Source of the DNA: Pedobacter sp. MC2016-24
GTDB lineage: Bacteria; Bacteroidota; Bacteroidia; Sphingobacteriales; Sphingobacteriaceae
Length of the DNA stretch: 64,000 nucleotides
Direction: 5' to 3'
Assembly: GCF_015223055.1 (NCBI RefSeq)
Contig: NZ_JADFBX010000003.1
Location: 310,001 to 374,000, forward strand
Part shown: positions 1-8,639 of the stretch, piece after piece
Layout: each line of letters starts with the position of its first letter
Position numbering within the stretch: position 1 is the stretch's first letter
Translations under genes and position numbers: made by a program
Notes under the pieces: generated by a model
Databases searched by the model: none
Told to the model about the DNA's origin: nothing
The model's input: the letters and a program-made list of their open reading frames with translations, nothing else

Positions 1-314
1 AAGTGCTAAAGCCTGGGCAGCAGTCTGTTTTGGACAATGCCAGCAACAATATCAAAGTTGCCGAGGTGGATACAGAAGAAGCTGTGGCCTGGAAAAATGG
101 CTTTTTCCAGTTTAATGAAGCTGATTTGCCCAGCATTACACGTCAGCTGGCCCGCTGGTATAACATAGATATCGTTTTTGAAGGAAAACCTGCAAACGAC
201 CTGTTCCATTTTAAAATTTCTAAAAATTTAAGCCTTACACAGCTGCTGAAAATATTTGAAACCAATGGTATTAACTTTAAAATAGAAGGGAGAAAGCTTA
301 TTGTAAAATCATAA
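1..314 (+). CDS. FecR-like anti-sigma factor, C-terminal part
   Basis: Only the last ~103 codons are in the window; the 5' end lies upstream. The visible part has the pattern of the FecR C-terminal domain (DUF4974): a segment reading FQFNEADLPSITRQLARWYN, then a hydrophobic region ending FKIEGRKLIVKS, with stop TAA at 312-314. In this family the protein sits in the inner membrane, receives a signal from a TonB-dependent receptor carrying an STN domain, and releases an ECF sigma factor. The next gene downstream is exactly such a receptor, so the pair probably forms a trans-envelope signalling unit. The sigma factor gene would be upstream of the window, which I cannot see. Confidence 0.85.
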   Translation, partial: VLKPGQQSVLDNASNNIKVAEVDTEEAVAWKNGFFQFNEADLPSITRQLARWYNIDIVFEGKPANDLFHFKISKNLSLTQLLKIFETNGINFKIEGRKLIVKS

Positions 315-342
315 CCAGAGAGATTTTACCGGGGCAAAAAAA

Positions 343-371
343 ATCCGAAAGTGTTTCGACCACTTCCGGAT
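343..371. repeat. Inverted repeat between fecR-like gene and susC
   Basis: Arms ATCCGAAAGTG (343-353) and CACTTCCGGAT (361-371) pair at 10 of 11 positions around a 7-nt loop. Eight A residues precede it (336-343), so read on the minus strand it is a hairpin followed by a T run, i.e. the shape of an intrinsic terminator. No minus-strand gene ends here in the window. On the plus strand it would be a hairpin in the leader between the two genes. Confidence 0.55.
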
Positions 372-501
372 AAAAATGTTCCAGGTAAATAAAAAATGAA
401 TTCGGATAGAACCACATTAAATTATCAACCAAATCGCAGTGAAGAACCAAATCTCTTTAATTAAAGGGAAAGGGATAACTACGACTAAACCAAACAAAAA
501 T

Positions 502-3500
502 ATGAATAAAATTTTAGACACATTAAGGGTCATGAAATTAATTATATGCTTACTCATCCTCAGTTTCCAGGCAAACGCAGTCGCATTTAGCCAGAGCATC
601 ACTTTGACGGAAAAAAATGCCAGCATTGAACGTGTGATCAAAAACATAGAAAAGCAAAGTGGCTATTCTTTTTTTTACAAAATTGATTTGCTACGGAACA
701 ACCCATCCAAAATTAGCCTGAGCCTGAAAAACGTAACTGTTGACCGGGCACTGCAGGAAACTTTAAGCAATCAACCTTTAACCTTTGTAATTGTTGACAG
801 AACGGTTATCATCAAACCGAAGGCTGGGATATTGGAAGTTAAGGATAATCCTGAAGCCAGAAAACCAGTTAAAGGGAAGGTAACAGATGGAAAGTCCCCA
901 ATCCCGGGTGTCTCAGTCAAGGTGGATGGTACCAATCTAATGGCCATCACTGACGCGGGTGGAAATTTTGTATTGAATTTAACTGCTGGTACTTACCGTT
1001 TGGTATTTAGTTCTGTGGGATATGAAAGTAGGCGCATTGAAAAGGTAATTACTGAAGATGACGATACGCAGATTAATGTGATTTTGAATCCTGCTATTGC
1101 CCAATTGCAAGAAGCTGTAGTGGTAGGTTATACCGTTAAAAAAGCCAGCGAGATTACTGGTTCTTTACAAACTTTTAGTGCACGTGAATTGGAAGGAGTA
1201 ACCTCGAACAACCTGATCTCGCAGTTGAAAGGTAAAATTGCAGGTATGTATATTACTGAACCTTCGGGCGATCCGAACAAAAAAGCAACATTTGTGGTAC
1301 GTGGACAGGGTACTTTGCCTATTGACGGAGCTAATGTACGGGTAACGAATAACCTGAACCCGCTGATTGTGGTAGATGGAATCATTTACTCGGATGTGAT
1401 GTATCCAAGCGATATCGTGTCCTCAACAGATATCGAAACGGTAACCTTGTTGAAAGATGCGGCCTCTACAGCCATATATGGTTCAAGGGCAAGTCAGGGC
1501 GTATTGGTGATTACCACCAAACGTGGTATTGCCGGGCAGTCGCAACTGAACGTGAACAGTAGTTTTGGTGTAAGCCAAAGGTATATGGGTAAAATTAAGT
1601 TTATGAACAGCCAGGAGTTGTACGATTATCAACGTAAAATGCTCCTGAACTCTTATGCAATTAAGACAGAGAACTTAACCCAGGACGCTTATCTGGCTAA
1701 ATACTTACCTCCGGCATCCGTTTTGGGAACCAATACCGATTGGAACGACGAATTGTACCGCAACGGTTTAACCAAAACGTTGGACATGTCTTTATCTGGC
1801 GGAAACGAAAGAACACGCTATTATTTTGGTGCCAACAATTATGATGAGCAAGGCCCCCTGAGAGGGAATGACCTGAAAAGAAATAGCTTTAAGCTGAACC
1901 TGGATCAGAATATCACCTCCAAACTGAGCTTTAATGCCAATTTGAGTGCAATTTTTGATAAAGGAAATGCGAGTCAGATTACTGGAACGCCAAATTTATT
2001 GCCATGGTATACACCAAACAATGAAGATGGATCGCCTAAAAAGATAATGGGAACAGACGTGTTGAATAATGTGACACAAAACCCGCTTTACGATGCACCC
2101 TACAACTCCACAATTACCAATACACAACAGGTTTTGGGTGTGTTTTCTGCGAAATATAAAGTGTTCGATTGGTTGACCCTTTCGTCTAACAATTCGTACA
2201 ACACGACTTTCCTTACAACCAATGATTATAAAGATCGCCTGTCTCTAAGTGGATTAAGCAATAAAGGTAGTTTGGCGCAGCGGAAAACCAATGCTTATTC
2301 TTTTTTAACCTCTAACCTGATTACCGCACGTAAACAATTTGGTTTACATACGCTAGGTGGCCTGGGCGGTTTTGAATACAATAAAGGAGGTAGTGAATAC
2401 AATGCAATTGCAGTCAGGAATTTGCCAACAGGAATTAAGGTGCCTTCGGCTGCTTCGGAAGTATGGAATACCTATTCAGGGAAGTCCTTTGCCGGTGAAA
2501 AATATGTAAGGGGTTCTTACTCGTTATTTACCGAAGGCAATTACAATTATGATGAGCGTTATTTTGCAAATGCATCCTACCGGATGGACTACTCGACCAA
2601 TTTTGGTATCGACAACAGGGCCGGACATTTCTATTCCTTTAGTGGTGCCTGGCTGGCCAGTAATGAGCAGTTTTTAAAAGATAACGCCTACCTGAGCAAT
2701 TTGAAAATCAGGGCCAGTTATGGTACCAGTGGAAAAATTGCAGGGGAAGATTTTCTGACTGAGAGTTTTTACAATTTCGCTTACCAATATAGCGGCGATC
2801 CTTCGGCCATCATCAACCAGCTGGGAAATCGTCAGATTACCTGGGAACGCGCACATGTATCCAACCTCGGTATAGACCTGGGCTTGTTTAAACGTGTATC
2901 GGTATCGGCTGATTTTTACCGGAAACGCACGACCGACTTATTGCAAAAGGTTGCCACATCTGCTTTATTGGGTGTGCCTAGTCAATACCAAAACATAGGT
3001 GCCATTTTAAACCACGGGGTAGAAATTGTGCTGAACAGCAAAAACCTGGTTGGTGCATTTACCTGGGAGACAGGCTTAAACTTAACCTTTAATAAAAATA
3101 AGGTAGAGAAGGTGTATGGCGGCAGGGTTCTTTTCGGCTATGCAGGCTATATATATGAAGGTGATGACATCAGCAGCGTGCATGCCTACAAATGGCTTGG
3201 CGTGGATGCTCAATCCGGTTTGCCTGAATTTGAACGTCTGGAACGAGATCCGGTAACCAATGTCATTAGCCGTAAAGTGGTCAATACCTACGATGATGTT
3301 TCTAAAGGATTGACGGGGGACGATGCCAACAGGCAGTTTCAACTGATTGGAAATACGACGCCTAAGTATTACGGTGGTTTGCAGAATACTTTTGGCTACA
3401 AAGGTGTGGAGCTGTCAATATTGTTGAACTTCGCGGCGGATTATATTGTATATAACAATTCCAGATCTGGTTATTTCTCCTCTGAAGGGAATGACCTGTT

Positions 3501-3882
3501 GAAAGGCAATCAGATTAAACCGAACGCTGGACAGGTAATTTGGGAAAAACCAGGAGATCCGGCTACGGAGCCGATGATTTATCGCAACCGTACGGATGGC
3601 GCCAATACGGGACAAACTTCGAGATATTGGGAAGATGGCAGCCACATCAGGGTACGTAACGTACGTTTGGGTTATTCATTACCAACACAACTCATCAGTG
3701 CGATTAAATTAAAAAGAGCCAACATTTACCTGAGCGGCGACAACCTGTTCATTTTTACAAAAAAAGGCTTTTACGGGGTGGATCCGGAAGGTGGCTTGGC
3801 GGGCGACTCAAATAACTTTGGAGTAGGTGCCGGTTATGGTGCCAGTCGTAAATATCTTTTGGGTTTACAGTTAACTTTTTAA
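502..3882 (+). CDS. SusC/RagA-family TonB-dependent outer-membrane receptor with STN domain
   Basis: About 1126 residues from ATG 502. Order: signal peptide (hydrophobic MKLIICLLILSF, ending near residue 31), STN domain (~33-107), carboxypeptidase-regulatory-like Ig fold (~122-198), plug with the family motif around EAVVVGY (~200-335), then a long beta-barrel ending in LLGLQLTF, an outer-membrane C-terminus. It should import a ligand with TonB energy together with the SusD lipoprotein encoded 11 bp downstream. The STN domain is the part that contacts FecR-type regulators. Start is uncertain: a GTG at 439 would add 21 residues in frame, and ATG 532 is also possible. The ligand is not evident; no glycosidase lies next to it, while two thioredoxin-fold proteins do. 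Confidence 0.93.
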   Translation: MNKILDTLRVMKLIICLLILSFQANAVAFSQSITLTEKNASIERVIKNIEKQSGYSFFYKIDLLRNNPSKISLSLKNVTVDRALQETLSNQPLTFVIVDRTVIIKPKAGILEVKDNPEARKPVKGKVTDGKSPIPGVSVKVDGTNLMAITDAGGNFVLNLTAGTYRLVFSSVGYESRRIEKVITEDDDTQINVILNPAIAQLQEAVVVGYTVKKASEITGSLQTFSARELEGVTSNNLISQLKGKIAGMYITEPSGDPNKKATFVVRGQGTLPIDGANVRVTNNLNPLIVVDGIIYSDVMYPSDIVSSTDIETVTLLKDAASTAIYGSRASQGVLVITTKRGIAGQSQLNVNSSFGVSQRYMGKIKFMNSQELYDYQRKMLLNSYAIKTENLTQDAYLAKYLPPASVLGTNTDWNDELYRNGLTKTLDMSLSGGNERTRYYFGANNYDEQGPLRGNDLKRNSFKLNLDQNITSKLSFNANLSAIFDKGNASQITGTPNLLPWYTPNNEDGSPKKIMGTDVLNNVTQNPLYDAPYNSTITNTQQVLGVFSAKYKVFDWLTLSSNNSYNTTFLTTNDYKDRLSLSGLSNKGSLAQRKTNAYSFLTSNLITARKQFGLHTLGGLGGFEYNKGGSEYNAIAVRNLPTGIKVPSAASEVWNTYSGKSFAGEKYVRGSYSLFTEGNYNYDERYFANASYRMDYSTNFGIDNRAGHFYSFSGAWLASNEQFLKDNAYLSNLKIRASYGTSGKIAGEDFLTESFYNFAYQYSGDPSAIINQLGNRQITWERAHVSNLGIDLGLFKRVSVSADFYRKRTTDLLQKVATSALLGVPSQYQNIGAILNHGVEIVLNSKNLVGAFTWETGLNLTFNKNKVEKVYGGRVLFGYAGYIYEGDDISSVHAYKWLGVDAQSGLPEFERLERDPVTNVISRKVVNTYDDVSKGLTGDDANRQFQLIGNTTPKYYGGLQNTFGYKGVELSILLNFAADYIVYNNSRSGYFSSEGNDLLKGNQIKPNAGQVIWEKPGDPATEPMIYRNRTDGANTGQTSRYWEDGSHIRVRNVRLGYSLPTQLISAIKLKRANIYLSGDNLFIFTKKGFYGVDPEGGLAGDSNNFGVGAGYGASRKYLLGLQLTF

Positions 3883-3893
3883 TCCTACAGACA

Positions 3894-5414
3894 ATGAAGA
3901 AATACATATTATCTATATATATAGGTTTTGCAGCAATGGTTTTATTTGGCTGCAAAAAAGCGATCGATGAGAACATTCGTCCATTTAACGATAAAGCGGA
4001 TACCGAACTGTTGACCACCATTGATGGGCTATTAACAGCAACTAATGGTAATTATACGTTATTGGTAGGTTCAGCTGGCGATACGCAGTATGATGTAAGT
4101 TGGTTTAACATGAGCGAAATGAAAGGTAACAACCTCTTTTCTGTCGTTCAGGCTTATCCACAAACCAGGAACGATGCTTATATTTTTAACAATTCGCCAA
4201 GTCAGGGTGCGACGACTAGTTTCTGGCGCATGTCTTACCGCCTGATTTTTGGTGCCAATAAGATCATTGACGCCGTAAAAGATGGTGAAGACGCGGCGCA
4301 TGACCAGGTAAAAGGGGAAAACTACTTTTTGCGTGGCCTGGCTTATTTTAACCTTGTCAGGGTTTATGGTCGTCCTTATTATCAGAATAATGGCGACAAT
4401 CTGGCTGTTCCGCTTTCTTTAAATTCCTTAGTAAATAAAGATTATCAGCCAAAACGAAATACCGTGAAAGAGGTATACGCACAGGTTGTTTCAGATTTGG
4501 AGAAAGCTGCGGCTTTAATGAACCAGCCCAGAACCGGTAATCCAAATAATTATGCCTCAAAAGAAGCCGCCTGGGCATTATTATCGCGTGTTTACCTGTA
4601 TATGGGGGGTACTCCTGCAATTCCACAAGCCGCAAACAATACCAAAGCAGTGGAGTATGCCGATAAGGTCATCGGTTCGAATAAGTATACCCTGATTTCA
4701 GGAACAGCTTATGCCAGTGCTTTTGCGTCAGATAGTAAGACCAATAAGGAGTTTATATTCAGTTTCAGGCATGACGATGCCAATGGAAACTTTGTGAATG
4801 AGTTTTTATCGGCAAGGGATGTATTTGGAAGCCTTTATCAGGGCGAATATGCAGCATCACCCGATTACATGGCCATCCTGAAACAGAACCCTGCAGATTT
4901 AAGGATGAACTTTGTGACACTTGAGAATGACAAAAGAATTACCACGACTGATAAAACCAGGTATTCGGTAAACAAATACAATTATCAGCAGATTTTTCCT
5001 TTGGGTGGATTTGATTACAGTGCAAAAAGCAGAAGCGGGACAACCTACCTCCGTTTAGCGGAAATGTATTTGAATAAAGCTGAGGCTTTGGCTAAAGCCG
5101 GGAACAATGGCGATGCATTGACAGCCTTGAATGTGGTTAGGGTTAGGGCCAATGCACCTGCCTGGACTACCGCTACTTTGGCGACTGCAGGTTTATCTGT
5201 TTTTCAGGCGGTATTGAATGAGCGCCGATTGGAACTCGCCTGGGAAGGGCACTCTTCTTATGACTATTTCCGCAATGGCTTGCCGATGACAAGGAATTAT
5301 ATCGATTATTTTTTTACTGCGCCATTGACCATTCAACCCGAGGATCCACGTGTGATTTATCCATTGCCGCCAGTAGAAATTCAAATGAACCCAAACCTGG
5401 AACCAAATCCATAA
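3894..5414 (+). CDS. SusD/RagB-family surface lipoprotein
   Basis: 506 residues. Signal peptide with lipobox LFGC, lipid-anchored Cys at residue 20. The N-terminal half has the helical TPR-like SusD fold; the C-terminal half shows the family signatures TYLRLAEMYLNKAEALAKAG and ERRLELAWEG. SusD proteins cap the SusC barrel from outside and bind the nutrient. It follows susC by 11 bp and is certainly co-transcribed with it. The protein ends at ...NPNLEPNP, the usual type of SusD C-terminus. Ligand specificity cannot be read from the sequence. Confidence 0.93.
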   Translation: MKKYILSIYIGFAAMVLFGCKKAIDENIRPFNDKADTELLTTIDGLLTATNGNYTLLVGSAGDTQYDVSWFNMSEMKGNNLFSVVQAYPQTRNDAYIFNNSPSQGATTSFWRMSYRLIFGANKIIDAVKDGEDAAHDQVKGENYFLRGLAYFNLVRVYGRPYYQNNGDNLAVPLSLNSLVNKDYQPKRNTVKEVYAQVVSDLEKAAALMNQPRTGNPNNYASKEAAWALLSRVYLYMGGTPAIPQAANNTKAVEYADKVIGSNKYTLISGTAYASAFASDSKTNKEFIFSFRHDDANGNFVNEFLSARDVFGSLYQGEYAASPDYMAILKQNPADLRMNFVTLENDKRITTTDKTRYSVNKYNYQQIFPLGGFDYSAKSRSGTTYLRLAEMYLNKAEALAKAGNNGDALTALNVVRVRANAPAWTTATLATAGLSVFQAVLNERRLELAWEGHSSYDYFRNGLPMTRNYIDYFFTAPLTIQPEDPRVIYPLPPVEIQMNPNLEPNP

Positions 5415-5427
5415 TCATAGGACAGAA

Positions 5428-6627
5428 ATGAAAAAATTACTCATAGGAATAGCCTGTCTCAGTAGCCTTGCTGCTGCAGCGCAAAACAGAGAAATCTCGT
5501 TTAAGGACGCAGATTGGAAAACGCAATTGGCTAACGCGAAGAAAGAAAATAAACTCATCTTTTTTGATGCTTATACCTCCTGGTGCGGACCTTGCAAAAT
5601 GATGGCTAAGGATGTATTTACCCGCGACAGTGTGGCTGATCTGTTCAACAATACTTTCTTAAACGTAAAGTATGATATGGAAAAAGGGGAAGGGCCTGCT
5701 TTAAAAGATAAATATGCAGTGGCTGCTTATCCGACCTATTTGTTTATCAATGGTGATGGTGAAGTGGTACACAAGATTGTGGGCAGCATGTCGGCACCGG
5801 AGTTTATAACGGAAGCCAGCAAAGCACTGAAGCCTGAAAGTACAGCTTTTGGCCTGGCCCGTAAGTTTGACAAAGGCGACCATTCTGAAGCTACTGCTGT
5901 AGCCTATATGGAAGCACTTGATAAAGCTTATGAAGCGGATAAAATGGGTACAGTAGCTAAGGTGTATTTTGATGGACTTCCTGAGTCAGCTTTGCTGGAA
6001 GCCCGCAACTGGGAGTTGGCTTTAAAATACCTGAATAACCCAGCTTCTAAGGCTTTTGCTGAGCTATATGCCAATAAAGCAAGTTTGGAAAAGAAATACG
6101 GGGCCGAAAAAGTAAATCGGTATTTCCAGAGTACATTCCTGTCTGCTGGGTACTCGATTAAAAGAGCTTATGAGAAAAATGCAAATGTAAAGCAGGCTTC
6201 AGAAAAAGCCGCCGCCATTAGAAGATTGCAAAGTCAAGGTACTGAATATTCGAAAGCTTTGCTGGCGCAACTGGATTTGACGGAATTTGCTGCGGCAGGG
6301 AAATGGGACAAATTTATAGCTAAAGTGGATGCCGTTTGGGGAGATGACGATTTTAAAAATAAAGCCAGCTTTGTAATTGCCGCAGCCAATGATGTGGTTA
6401 CAGCAGCTCCGGCCGTGTATTATAAAAATGTTTTAAGATGGGCGGACCAGGTAGAGCGGAACAATCCAAACCTGTTTGCAAATATCCAGCTGGCAGATCT
6501 GAGAAAAAGAACCTTTAAAAAACAGGGTAAAACAGCCGAAGCGGAAGTAATGGCCAATAAAGCAACAGATTTAAGAAAAGAGGCCGCCCAAAAAGGACAG
6601 ATGACGCCTCCAATGATGAACAACTAA
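5428..6627 (+). CDS. Exported thioredoxin-family protein with helical C-terminal domain
   Basis: 399 residues. Signal peptide of ~19 residues (cleavage after AAA-AQ), then a thioredoxin fold with active site WCGPC at residues 52-56 and the cis-proline in the segment AAYPTYLF (~107). Residues ~150-399 are helical and rich in Ala, Lys and Glu, without a fold I recognise; they could be a partner-binding domain. It would act in the periplasm as a thiol-disulfide oxidoreductase. It lies 13 bp after susD and 24 bp before a second thioredoxin-fold gene, so the locus is one transcription unit. Its substrate is unknown. Confidence 0.85.
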   Translation: MKKLLIGIACLSSLAAAAQNREISFKDADWKTQLANAKKENKLIFFDAYTSWCGPCKMMAKDVFTRDSVADLFNNTFLNVKYDMEKGEGPALKDKYAVAAYPTYLFINGDGEVVHKIVGSMSAPEFITEASKALKPESTAFGLARKFDKGDHSEATAVAYMEALDKAYEADKMGTVAKVYFDGLPESALLEARNWELALKYLNNPASKAFAELYANKASLEKKYGAEKVNRYFQSTFLSAGYSIKRAYEKNANVKQASEKAAAIRRLQSQGTEYSKALLAQLDLTEFAAAGKWDKFIAKVDAVWGDDDFKNKASFVIAAANDVVTAAPAVYYKNVLRWADQVERNNPNLFANIQLADLRKRTFKKQGKTAEAEVMANKATDLRKEAAQKGQMTPPMMNN

Positions 6628-6651
6628 CAACCAATTAATTCACAAAACAAA

Positions 6652-7812
6652 ATGATCAAACGAAGTTTATTATTCACAATTGCTGCCTTACTTATGGTAT
6701 GTAGCAGTTTTGCACAAAAAGGAAAAACAGTAACGTTTACCGGTAACGTAAAGTTTCCGGATACCGAAAACAAATACCCGATTTATCTTGGTAAGTATGA
6801 AGGCGAAGGTTTTAAACGCGCTTTCAAAGCCATAGACAGTACTAAAGTAGACGCAAATAACAATTTTTCATTTAAAGTACCGGCCGATAAGCCTGACTTT
6901 TACCAGGTTCGGGTGTATTATTTTGACCGCATTGATTTTTGGGCAAATAAAGACAACATCCATGTGAATGTGAGGGGAATTGATACTGCTAAGATGAAGA
7001 TCAAAAATCCACCATATATTTATATGGAGAATACATCGGCTGAGAATGATGTGATCAACGATGTGAATTTGGTGTCTTACCTGGATTATCAGCAAATGAT
7101 TGCTGTAGGACAGGAACAATGGAAAGCCGGACTCTCGAAAGATACGCTGTGGATCAACTACATGAAAGATGGGTATGACCGAATTAGCAAAGACCGTGAT
7201 TTTCGCATCAAGTATTTGGTGAACAAGTACAAAGATCAGCCGACGGTTTTGTATGCCTTAAATTCACTGAATCCTAAAAGAGATCGGGAATTGATCATGT
7301 CTACCCTGGATAACCTGACCAAGAAATTCCCGAACCTGGATCAGGCTAAGAATAGAAAAAAGGAAATTCTGGATGGTATTGCCCAGGCTGAAAAAATTGC
7401 TGACGGACAGAAAACACCTGATTTTGCTTTCCCTGATGTAAACGGTAAAAAATGGGGTCCTAAAGATTTCAAAGGTAAATACCTGATCATTGATTTCTGG
7501 GCTTCATGGTGCGGTCCTTGTCGCCAGGAAATCCCGCATTTGAAAGAAGTTTATAAAAAATACAAAGATCAGGGACTGGAAATTTTATCTGTTTCTGTGG
7601 ATGCAAAACCGACAGACTGGAAAAAGGCGATGGCTGAAGAGCGCATGGCTTGGCCACAGATCAATGCTGTAGAATCTAAACCCGTAATGGCTGCTTATTT
7701 ATTTAGCGGTATTCCTTACCTGGTTGTGGTAGATAAGGAAGGAAAGATTGTAGAGAAAAATGTTCGCGGAGAATCTTTGGATAAAGCGATGAAGAAAATA
7801 TTTGGTAAATAA
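6652..7812 (+). CDS. TlpA/ResA-like exported thiol-disulfide oxidoreductase
   Basis: 386 residues. Signal peptide ends near SSFAQ (residue 21). Residues ~25-110 form a beta-rich N-terminal domain like the DUF4369-type domain common in Bacteroidota TlpA proteins. A helical linker follows, then a TlpA-like domain from ~250 with active site WCGPC at 286-290 and cis-Pro in GIPYLVVVD. The family reduces periplasmic disulfides, for instance during cytochrome maturation or stress. Having two WCGPC proteins in tandem behind a SusCD pair suggests the imported ligand or a partner needs redox handling; that is inference. Confidence 0.88.
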   Translation: MIKRSLLFTIAALLMVCSSFAQKGKTVTFTGNVKFPDTENKYPIYLGKYEGEGFKRAFKAIDSTKVDANNNFSFKVPADKPDFYQVRVYYFDRIDFWANKDNIHVNVRGIDTAKMKIKNPPYIYMENTSAENDVINDVNLVSYLDYQQMIAVGQEQWKAGLSKDTLWINYMKDGYDRISKDRDFRIKYLVNKYKDQPTVLYALNSLNPKRDRELIMSTLDNLTKKFPNLDQAKNRKKEILDGIAQAEKIADGQKTPDFAFPDVNGKKWGPKDFKGKYLIIDFWASWCGPCRQEIPHLKEVYKKYKDQGLEILSVSVDAKPTDWKKAMAEERMAWPQINAVESKPVMAAYLFSGIPYLVVVDKEGKIVEKNVRGESLDKAMKKIFGK

Positions 7813-7826
7813 TAAATACGGTACAG

Positions 7827-8363
7827 ATGAAGAAGATTATATTATCACTTATGCTCTTGATTTCTTTCTCAACAGTTAAAACATATGCGCAAATGGGGGC
7901 TGCCCAAAAGGTGAGCTGGGATCTGGATAAGAGCGTAGACATCAATATGGAAGCAGACCAGGTATGGGAAATTTTTACCAATATCGATTTGCTAAAAAAA
8001 GCCTCGAACGGTTATGTAACCGAGATAATGGTTGTAGATGCCAATATGCCTGTATCCAGAAAGATTGCTTTTGCAAATGGTGGAAGCCGCTTGGAAAACA
8101 TTACGCAACAGGAAGCGCACAATAAACTGATTGCCATAGATTTTGCGGACAGTAATTTACCTAAGGGCATCAAATCTGCACAATATGCGATATTTATCAA
8201 AGCTAAAGACAACAAAACAAATGTAACCTGGAGAGGCTTGGTGAAAGGTGATACCGAAGCAAAAAAAGCTCTTGTTGCGCAATTGATGGCTGAATTTGAC
8301 AGCTATGCTTCAGGTTTGGATCAAATGACGAAGAAAGTAATTCCGGCTGCAAAGTTAAATTAA
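7827..8363 (+). CDS. Exported SRPBCC (START/polyketide-cyclase-like) protein
   Basis: 178 residues. Signal peptide ends near TYAQ (residue 22). The mature part begins KVSWDLDKSVDINMEADQVW, then a helix and an antiparallel sheet (NVTWRGLVKG) and a long C-terminal helix (~150-170), which is the SRPBCC ligand-pocket order. Most SRPBCC proteins are cytoplasmic; this one is predicted to be exported. It has no Cys. It is the last gene of the SusCD unit (14 bp after the TlpA gene) and is followed by a strong terminator. It may bind a hydrophobic small molecule in the periplasm; the ligand is unknown. Confidence 0.72.
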   Translation: MKKIILSLMLLISFSTVKTYAQMGAAQKVSWDLDKSVDINMEADQVWEIFTNIDLLKKASNGYVTEIMVVDANMPVSRKIAFANGGSRLENITQQEAHNKLIAIDFADSNLPKGIKSAQYAIFIKAKDNKTNVTWRGLVKGDTEAKKALVAQLMAEFDSYASGLDQMTKKVIPAAKLN

Positions 8364-8392
8364 GTGGGTAGGAATGTCAGCCTGAATTCAAG

Positions 8393-8451
8393 CTGACAAA
8401 ATAAAAAAGTCTGAATCATGATGAATGATTCAGACTTTTTTATTTTGTCAG
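8393..8451. terminator. Long perfect inverted repeat, bidirectional terminator-like
   Basis: Arms 8393-8419 and 8425-8451 are perfectly complementary over 27 bp around a 5-nt loop (GATGA). The core arm contains AAAAAAGTCTGAATCAT, so there is a T run on the 3' side on both strands. It starts 29 bp after the SRPBCC stop. A second small hairpin overlaps it: GTCAGC at 8376-8381 can pair with GCTGAC at 8392-8397, competing with the outer end of the long stem. Confidence 0.88.
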
Positions 8452-8575
8452 TTTTGTAACGCTAAAAGTCAGTTCTGTTTGGTTTCTTTTAGGGAGATTT
8501 ACATCGTAAAGCAAGCTTGTTTCTCTTTGCGGTTTTTGCAAAGTCGTAATTAGATATTATTTTAATAACAGCTAT

Positions 8576-8617
8576 ATGAAATTTGCAATTATCATCCCGG
8601 TATTGAACAGATTTTAG
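8576..8617 (+). pseudogene. 13-codon ORF resembling a GT2 glycosyltransferase N-terminus
   Basis: ATG at 8576, stop TAG at 8615-8617, encoding MKFAIIIPVLNRF. This is almost the canonical first beta-strand of family-2 glycosyltransferases (MKFSIIIPVYN-type). The sequence after the stop does not continue a GT2 gene in any frame I can follow. It may be a remnant of a deleted glycosyltransferase, a leader peptide for the gene at 8640, or chance. Confidence 0.3.
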
Positions 8618-8639
8618 GTTTTAACCCTTTTTTACTCAT

